A stretch of 64,000 nt of DNA from positions 62,001 to 126,000 of the forward strand of contig JAMAHW010000033.1 in NCBI GenBank assembly GCA_023627715.1, read 5' to 3'. This document shows, in pieces, positions 57,654 through 64,000 of the stretch. The position numbers and the translations under genes were made by a program. Each line of letters begins with the position of its first letter. The first letter of the stretch is position 1. The DNA comes from Periconia sp. R9002. Lineage: Eukaryota; Ascomycota; Dothideomycetes; Pleosporales; Periconiaceae. Below the pieces are notes generated by a model, which searched no databases, had not been told where the DNA came from, and saw only the letters and a program-made list of their open reading frames with translations.

Positions 57654-59166
57654 CTATGTCTTAGATAGTCCAGCATATGCAAGTGCTCCAGCTCGTACCA
57701 GCAATACAGATGAAGGAAATGCGAACTGAAGTGCAGCAACACCAAACTCGTAGAGTGAGGAATCATGCTCAGTTGCGAGGTTTTCATCTCCCGCAAAGAT
57801 GTTTGTGGGTTCCTCTCCCGCAAAGATGTTTGTGAGTTCATCTGGCCAGTCTAAAAGCCAGTCAAGGCTTGTGTCTTCCAAGAACGCACCAATCAGTTCG
57901 TCCGACCATTCCTCAAGCCACAACCGATATAGCACTTCTTTGCCAATTTCAGGCAGCACGTTTTCCCGCCAAGTTTGAATGATCATAAGATTCGTGACAT
58001 CGTCTGTGAAAGCATCATCTGGCCAATCAGGTGCTAAATCAACAAATATTTCGTCTTCGTCTTCTTCCTCTTCTTCTTCCTCTTCTTCTTCCTCTTCTTC
58101 TTCCTCTTCTTCTTCCTCTTCTTCTCGAGATAACAGTGCTGCGTAATGAAAGTCGAGATGATCAAATGGAATAGTATGAGATTTTGCTAGTCGTTTGTCG
58201 CCAATTTCATTGCAGGACTCGCGGTATTCACTATAAATTTGAGGCTGCATGGCAGTCTGCTTCATATAGCCTTCATTCACCTCCTCCTGATGGTTGCATT
58301 TCTCAGGGGGGGGATTTGCAGGTTCCACCTCACGCAAGAGAATATCAGCACTGCTTTTGGGAGCGGATACTGATTTCTTGCATACCTGATCGATGTCACG
58401 TTTCAAAAACGTAGGTATATCTCGAAAACGAAACTGCTTCCTGAATTTCTTCGAACTTTTACCTATTAGCATCGTGATCTATTATCTTGGCTGAACACAT
58501 TTTCATACCTGTTTCTTGTTTGCATGCTATGCTGCGACAGTTTCACATTGCAGTTTGACGAAATTTTGTCTGCAATTATGGCCTCAGCTCTTGCAATAAT
58601 GTCTGCTTCCAGGCTTCTCAATGCATCCTGGGTTGATGAATGTCTAGATTCTGCGCGTTCATTGAGAGAATTGAAGTTATCATCCAAGCTATGCGGTTGT
58701 TTTCAGTAAATTGCCACAAATGACGTTAATAAGGCAGCACACACCCAGCTCGAAAATTACACATGTGTTCCAGAGAAGAAATTTTCTCATCGATATCTTG
58801 TGTCGAACTCACAACCTTTCTTCTCATGTCTAGCACCCATTTGGTTCTTTCTACCACCTTGAAGCTCTTATGCCCTTTTCGAGTGCGTAGACCACGGTAT
58901 CTTTCCATGTCAATGCGGAGCAGATCCAGTATTCTTTTAGTTTCTTCGGCGCTCGATAGTATCGCTTGGTTCAGTTTAACCGTTTGAGCAGGCATGCGAG
59001 TGATGTCCAGGTTCGGCTCTAGATATGTATAAATATCCATAAACCTCTTTTCGTAGTGATTAAACTCATTTTCAGCTTTGAGGAAGTGTTTGGAAAATCT
59101 GAAAACAAAGTAGATAATTTTGACAAGTTCTAGAGCCGAAACCGTCCCGCCCACAGCGGAAGCCAT
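57654..59166 (-). CDS. Fungal_N-like helical protein with poly-Glu tract
   Basis: Three exons, complement(join(57654..58455,58509..58688,58745..59166)), 467 aa; introns of 53 and 56 nt, the first with a TGCTAAT branch. Start chosen at MASAVGGTVSALELVKIIYF. The N-terminal about 140 residues are helical with the pattern FRFSKHFLKAENEF, YTYLEPNLDI, ERTKWVLDMRRKVVSSTQDI, reminiscent of helical N-terminal domains on fungal NLR and ankyrin proteins. A coiled-coil segment (SLNERAESRHSSTQDALRSL) follows. The middle has an uninterrupted run of about 21 Glu. The C-terminal part repeats TNIFAGEE/TNIFAGDE and ends with a hydrophobic ALQFAFPSSVLLVRAGALAY segment. Function unknown; its place next to the protease and gasdermin-like genes suggests the same island. 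Confidence 0.6.
58052..58123 (-). repeat. 12-bp microsatellite-like repeat encoding poly-Glu
   Basis: About six near-perfect units of TTCCTCTTCTTC (plus strand) encode the Glu run of the overlapping gene; such tracts vary in length between isolates. Confidence 0.85.
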
Positions 59167-60500
59167 ATAGAGATTCCACCCACAATTAGTGGAGGTCCAA
59201 AACGAGTAAATTGAAAATTTGGCAAAGCGATTAGAACAGAACCATCTCTTAAATATCACATTGATCACTTACAAGGCTGATATGAAGCCTGTCTTACAAT
59301 CGAGGTGCAACCAAGGCTGTGCGAAAAACACATTTAGCCGTCTCAGATAGCCTCATTCCTATTTGTCCACGTCATCCATTCGATCACGCTTACACTTGCA
59401 TGAGGCTTATCAATAGTCCCGCGAGATCAGCTAGGCTGATTTTGTGTCAGGGCTCTTATAGGGTCTGTATCCAACCAGAGTGAACAAACAAAGACGCTGT
59501 TAGTAATACGTGATCATCCCACCCACAAGCCGATTTAATCAACGCGGTAACGTAGGCCATTTAGGTTATTCAGAGCTCAAATAACGATGAAACATCGGTT
59601 GGATAGAAGCTGAGTAGTGATTGACATTCAGGTCAGAAGCGCAACATTTTTATTGCCAATCAGGCAATGTGATACTCTGTATGACATTGAAAGGCCTGTA
59701 TTTTATTTCACAGTATAGCTGACCGGTACAGTTGACCGTTATAGTTGACCGGTACCGTTGACCGGCATAGTTGATCGTCAGCTAGTTTACACAGCGAGTT
59801 AGAAACGAGAATCCATATTAGCTTCCTCTTATTCTTAAGAAAGTTAGTTAGACTCGTGTATTCAGACTTACTTTAAATATTCAGAGGCGGATAGGGCGAG
59901 TCGAGAAGACGTTACGCAAAGAGCATTCACCTACTCTGAGAAGTATATACTATCTAGCCTACGCCCTATGTTGACTAAGGCAATATAACAGTGCTTTGTC
60001 ACCTTACGACTGAGTCTACACTAGCTATCAGCTCACCCGACTAAGCAGCCATGCTTGGAATATTATTATTCGCTTCAAAAACTGTATGACTGAAATAGCG
60101 CACATAGCTATTTCCTATGAGCTGGTCTCTACATTGATCGCTGCCTTTCATACTTACTCATACAGTTGAATACTTACATAGTGATTAGACCTGACATCGT
60201 AGAGTTTTGTGAATAAATTACTTGTTAAGAGAGGAGTTTTTGCGCTAAACGTGAGTGGAAAGCGCTCTCTTAGTGGGCAACAGGTCGCTGAGGTAGAATG
60301 ATGACAGATGGCCTCTGGTGGCGAGGTAAAAGTACAGGTACAATAGGTCGCATTGAGCTTGCCACCACCACCCGCGAGAATGGCTGATCCGCACCGGACC
60401 TGACCTTGGCGCAACATGCTTACCATTTTTTAGGAGGGATCAATATGCTATATGTAGTGTAACTAAACAACAACCACTTTCGATCAGCCATACCTGAATT
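59167..60500. other. Gene-poor intergenic region
   Basis: 1.3 kb; holds a 13-bp tandem repeat (listed separately). The 90-codon ORF at 60154-60426 has no support. Confidence 0.5.
59714..59778. repeat. 13-bp tandem repeat, five units
   Basis: Five contiguous 13-bp units of consensus TATAGTTGACCGG, each differing by one to three bases. TTGAC is the W-box-like core, but no regulatory role is claimed. Confidence 0.85.
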
Positions 60501-61880
60501 TCAATCATCAATGTCCATGTTATCAAAGTCCTCGTTACCAAAGCGGAAAGGACTAAGCTGTGAATCCATCCCTACAAACCGAGCCGGGGTCTCTCCAGTA
60601 CGCTCAGCCATGGTAATATCATCCGGAATATCGATGGGATCTGGATGAAATCTATGATTACTCAAGGCTACTATTAGGGACGAATGCTAGAGATACCTGT
60701 TTGGATGACGATATTGATCCCGAAAATGTGGGCGACGATGAAGTCTATGGGTGATTTTACATATCTCTTCTCTTCTAAAGGATCGTCTAAAACACGTCCG
60801 GGTTCTCCGAATGTGTCGTTGATCCTCTTCGCAAGAACCCTGATCAGGTAGTCTCGGATTTCTATGCCTCTCGGTGTGTCTGCTAGATCGTGAATCATGT
60901 CCATAACCCCCTTTAGCCGGAGACAGCATTCTTTGAGGTTATTCTCCGTGCAAAGAAGGAATTCTGTCATCCGCCTAAATTCATCATCCGTGCCGCTCTC
61001 AATCACTTGCCCAAAGGTTATGGTGCCGTTCAGGAGCGGTTGATCTTGATCAATGAGGGAGATTTCGAAGGATTCGATTGCGTTGAACAAAGCTGTCCAT
61101 CGGGCACCCCTTTTCAATATGTAGTCAATGGCATGAGCGACCTGTTCTCTGGTACGTGGGTTTGGTCCCTGTTGCGGCTTTTTCCTCCATTCTTGCTCAA
61201 TATACCCCTGAACGGCTAAATCTCGTGCCTGACTGGTCGTTCTGTTCGGCTGCAGACATTCCTGGAGCTTTGACTCGAACTCAGCATGAGTTGTAATGTA
61301 TTTATATCGTTCCCACATCCGATAGAGGACCATGTTTCCTGGAGAGAATCCTGTGATCATTCCAAGGGTAATAGCCTGGAATGACATCGAATAATTCCAT
61401 AATTATCTTCAGGAAGGTCGAAATTAGGGTATCCGAGGTCATCCCACCTAATGTCTGCTAGAATTTGGATGCATCTGAGAACAGTTGTCGGCCCTCTAGA
61501 CAAGGAACCCGACACTACTTCACGTTAGGGGCACGATTATGGTCTTTTGAAATGACATCAACTTACCCTGTAAGTTCCGTATAACTCTTGTTCTAGGGCC
61601 TTCATTCGGCCCACAATCCTTACTATTTTGAGCACACCAGTCACACTTCCTTCCAGGCCAGATTTTGTCGGTTGGTTGACACTGATAACAATTTAAGTGA
61701 TATGTTTTCAAAAACCTAGTTGTGAGAACTTACACGTTTCTTATCCTTGCGACATTGTGCGCACTTGAGGGTAGGTTTTCTAGATGTATTCGTACGACGA
61801 GCGCTTACACTGAAGGACTCATTAGATATGGTGTCAAAGGATGATATAATTGAACAGCTGATAGCGCGGATTGAATTTAA
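60501..61880 (-). CDS. Zn2Cys6-type cluster protein, 5' end and one join unresolved
   Basis: Supported exons (complement) are 60501..60640, 60697..61375, a piece from about 61390 to 61493, 61567..61681 and 61734 to about 61880. Spliced, 61734/61681 joins KCAQCRKDKKR to CQPTDKIWPGRKCDWCAQNS and gives C-x2-C-x6-C-x11-C-x2-C-x6-C, a binuclear zinc cluster split by an intron. The large exon (ITLGMITGFSPGNMVLYRMW ... LLCTENNLKECCLRLKG) is helical with no known domain. The last exon ends in an acidic tail (FRFGNEDFDNMDIDD). I found no ATG in the first open stretch and no in-phase donor joining 61493-61390 to the CAG acceptor at 61376, so either an exon is missed or the gene is damaged. Probably a DNA-binding regulator. 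Confidence 0.5.
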
Positions 61881-62443
61881 CTAGATGTATTTGTCTTCCA
61901 TGCAAAGTCTTCGAGACCGGCTTGATAGCCCCAAATTTATATGTGAAGAAAGGCCAGGAGTGTTGTAATGAACTGCGCAAGGCAAGTCACAATAGGGGCT
62001 GAAGTAGGAGCATATGATTGGTTCTATTAACAAAGGCCTTCACTGTGGGTACGTCAGCTCAGCACATGCGACCAATAAGATATCCGTTGCACCTTTTCGC
62101 AACTTTTCGCAGCCGCGAGCGGAGCTGCGAAGCTGCGAAACACGCCCCCCCTCGATCTACCAAGGCTCACCAGTAAACAATCTACACAGCTCAACGATTG
62201 CTCCCCACGCGAAATATCCCAGTACAAAGTTGGTATCTAAAGAGAAAATATCTGTGTTAAGATATAAAATCTTTATTTTCTAAAATTACTTCTGTCTAGC
62301 ATCCAATTGTAATGACCGTCTTTCCTCCACTTCCAACCAATATCAATGAAGCAATTTAACGACAGTGTTCCCTCTATTGCCAAAGCACTTTCCCCACAAA
62401 CGATCCTGGTCTCAACATAGCATGTTCAAACGTCGATGTGCGT
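61881..62443. other. Intergenic, no gene seen
   Basis: Contains short GC-rich direct repeats (AGCTGCGA twice near 62125-62140). The 89-codon plus-strand ORF at 62014-62283 has no supporting feature. Confidence 0.45.
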
Positions 62444-62916
62444 TTATTTGGAGCATCTGAAAGAGCTGAAAGCATCGTTGTATCTGACAGTGGGGTACGG
62501 CACGTTGCTGTCAATCGAGATGAAGTCTTGGGCGTTCCCAGAGCATCCAGCGTCGCTAAATGAATATCGTAGTCAGTTGTCACTCTTGTTGTAGCTTGAT
62601 TGGGCGATGTAGAAGAAACTTACACATAGAAGGTGCATTTCGCATTTGTGGGAAAGACAATAAGGGAGCTGACCTTGTCGTTCCAAGCGAAGTTTTCATT
62701 GGTGAAGGAAACTGGTGTTGCAAAGAGCATAATGTTAGAAAAAGAGATAGTTGAAATGCTTGCAGGGAACAACTTACCGCAATCACCGTTGCCATCGCTT
62801 CGGAAGGGAGTGCTGGCTCCACCAAATTGGGCATGCTCGTACATCGTTCCCCAGTCAACAGCCATGACAGGCTCGAGGACGGCGGCTGCCAGAAAGAGAA
62901 CGGTGGAAGTCTTCAT
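62444..62916 (-). CDS. Small secreted beta/gamma-crystallin-like protein
   Basis: Three exons, complement(join(62444..62555,62624..62711,62778..62916)), 112 aa. Intron 1 is 66 nt, a multiple of three without a stop, so it could be misread as coding, but it has GTAAGT, a TCTAACA branch and CCAG. MKTSTVLFLAAAVLEPVMA is a signal peptide with cleavage after Ala19. The mature part WGTMYEHAQFGGAS, NDKVSSLIVF, KCTFYVDAGCSGNAQDF and a final NDAFSSFRC follow the crystallin-like 'YEHxxFGG...NDKVSS...CxFYxDxxC' pattern with four Cys, likely two disulphides. Secreted proteins of this type occur widely in plant-associated fungi; role as effector, antimicrobial or wall protein is unknown. Confidence 0.8.
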
Positions 62917-64000
62917 TTTGATGAGGAGAGTTGAACTGAAGAAGAGTGTAGAGCTGAAGAAGATTGTAGAGCTGTAGATGTTGCGAAGTGGTTTGTCGGT
63001 GCGGATGGAGACAGTGAACGAGATTCTTGGGCTGTATTTATACCACGTTTGCGAAACAAACCCAAGATGCTTAATCAACTTTTCTTGCTCAAGAGTCAAA
63101 AAAAGAACTGCTTAGTTGAAGCTCTTCAGCTCGTTTTTTCACGATGGCAATGGATCAGCAGCCATCGTGATGTAACCTGCTCATTCAATTCACTGCTGCC
63201 AAGTAGCTGAGAATCAGCAGCTTTACCATAGCGTAGTCCAGGGTGCGGTCTTGTAGGATATTGCACATCGTCGTTAATTATTGAGTTTACATCACGAATT
63301 GGGTAGAATGTGCGATAGAAGTCCTGTGTGCACGTCCACAGCCACAACGTTTCAGTGACTTTTTATTGGTGTCGACACTGCGAGCAATCGCATTGCTATG
63401 CATGATATACATTTATGTTGATGTGCGACGCACGTCCAAAACAACCATTCCCAGTACCCCTTCAATTTGAGTCTCGCATGTATGAGTATAGTTAATGTGC
63501 TCTGGAATTGAATGCAGACGCATAAGAGATATTACTTCTAAACTACTCAGCTTCGGAGCCCCTAAAGTGTGGCACGTAAAGTACAAGCGGTATTGTCTCA
63601 ATACATCAACGGTATGTTAGACGTACTGGGGCCCGTCATACCGCTTTTTTGTATTGCTTCAGCTCTCAGTTCCTGGTACCATATGATTAAATGCCATATA
63701 AACACAAAACTCTACGGTCGGGATTTTATCTGCCAAGAAGCCAAAGCTCATTTGATGTCACCGCTTAGTTGTATCCCCTCACCTCATTGGTTATGATGAT
63801 GCAGCGCCCAGCTGCCAACCATATCTTAGATTCTAGGCCGTTGTAGGCATGTTGAAGATCTTACAATAAAGTCCTCACGGCTGTTGATTTCGGTACTAAT
63901 TGAGACATGACACGGCTAAAAGATTAATCTTATTGGTGCTTATTCATCGTCAGCAAGATGGATCAGGTCGAAAAAGTACAGGGGGTGTAGTCACACGTTA
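62917..64000. other. Gene-poor right end of window
   Basis: Promoter of the secreted-protein gene, then no supported gene to the window edge. A 29-bp stretch at 63323-63351 resembles part of the 119-bp dispersed repeat. Confidence 0.5.
63035..63042 (-). promoter_or_regulatory. TATA box of the secreted protein gene
   Basis: TATAAATA on the minus strand, 119 bp before the ATG at 62916; spacing suits a strongly inducible fungal gene. Confidence 0.55.

Noticed and set aside
60154..60426. 90-codon minus-strand ORF with CTCTFTSP-like start of conserved look
   Set aside because: No signal peptide, domain or intron support; lies in repeat-bearing intergenic DNA.
62014..62283. 89-codon plus-strand ORF
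   Set aside because: Covers short GC-rich repeats and an AT-rich end; no family resemblance.
62712..62777. 22-residue in-frame insert in the secreted protein
   Set aside because: It is bounded by GTAAGT and CCAG with a TCTAACA branch and interrupts the crystallin-like pattern, so it was treated as an intron.

Overview
This window is nuclear DNA of a filamentous ascomycete (Pezizomycotina, probably a Dothideomycete). The genes carry short introns of about 47-180 nt with GT donors, CTAAC/CTGAC-like branch sites and AG acceptors. The protein families are typically fungal: DUF3176, Zn2Cys6 factors, HET, 2EXR/F-box-like, fungal subtilases and AcuF-type zinc fingers. Gene models were built by hand from donors and acceptors, and the joined exons were checked for frame. 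No database search was possible, so family names rest on recognised motifs.

Left part (1-18.5 kb): a DUF3176 membrane protein, a four-exon zinc alcohol/formaldehyde dehydrogenase, four members of a 2EXR/F-box-like family (two of them a related tandem pair) and a six-exon aminoglycoside-phosphotransferase-like (AIM9-like) protein. Middle (15.8-28.2 kb) is a housekeeping block: exocyst SEC10, the cis-prenyltransferase subunit NUS1, ribosomal proteins S15 (uS19) and P2, the chromatin factor SPT2, and a large unknown coiled-coil protein. Next (28.4-37.8 kb) come two more 2EXR-like genes, a Zn2Cys6 transcription factor, a thiolase-like protein and a 2-oxoglutarate oxygenase pseudogene broken by a stop and a frameshift.

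Right part (37.9-59.2 kb) is an accessory, immunity-like island. It starts with a 162-bp MITE (perfect 32-bp terminal inverted repeats, TA target duplication) and a 119-bp dispersed repeat. It then holds a HET-SET-MYND fusion, an OTT_1508-like deaminase, a DUF4238 protein, a zinc-finger/TPR protein with near-identical repeats (interrupted by an assembly gap), a divergently transcribed subtilisin-like protease with an intact Asp-His-Ser triad, a gasdermin-like protein right after it, and a coiled-coil protein with a long poly-Glu tract. The protease + gasdermin-like pair resembles the Podospora het-Q (HET-Q1/HET-Q2) regulated-cell-death system and is the most interesting feature here. A second copy of the 119-bp repeat lies in inverted orientation between protease and gasdermin-like gene. 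The window ends with a Zn2Cys6 protein (5' end unresolved), a small secreted crystallin-like protein and gene-poor sequence.
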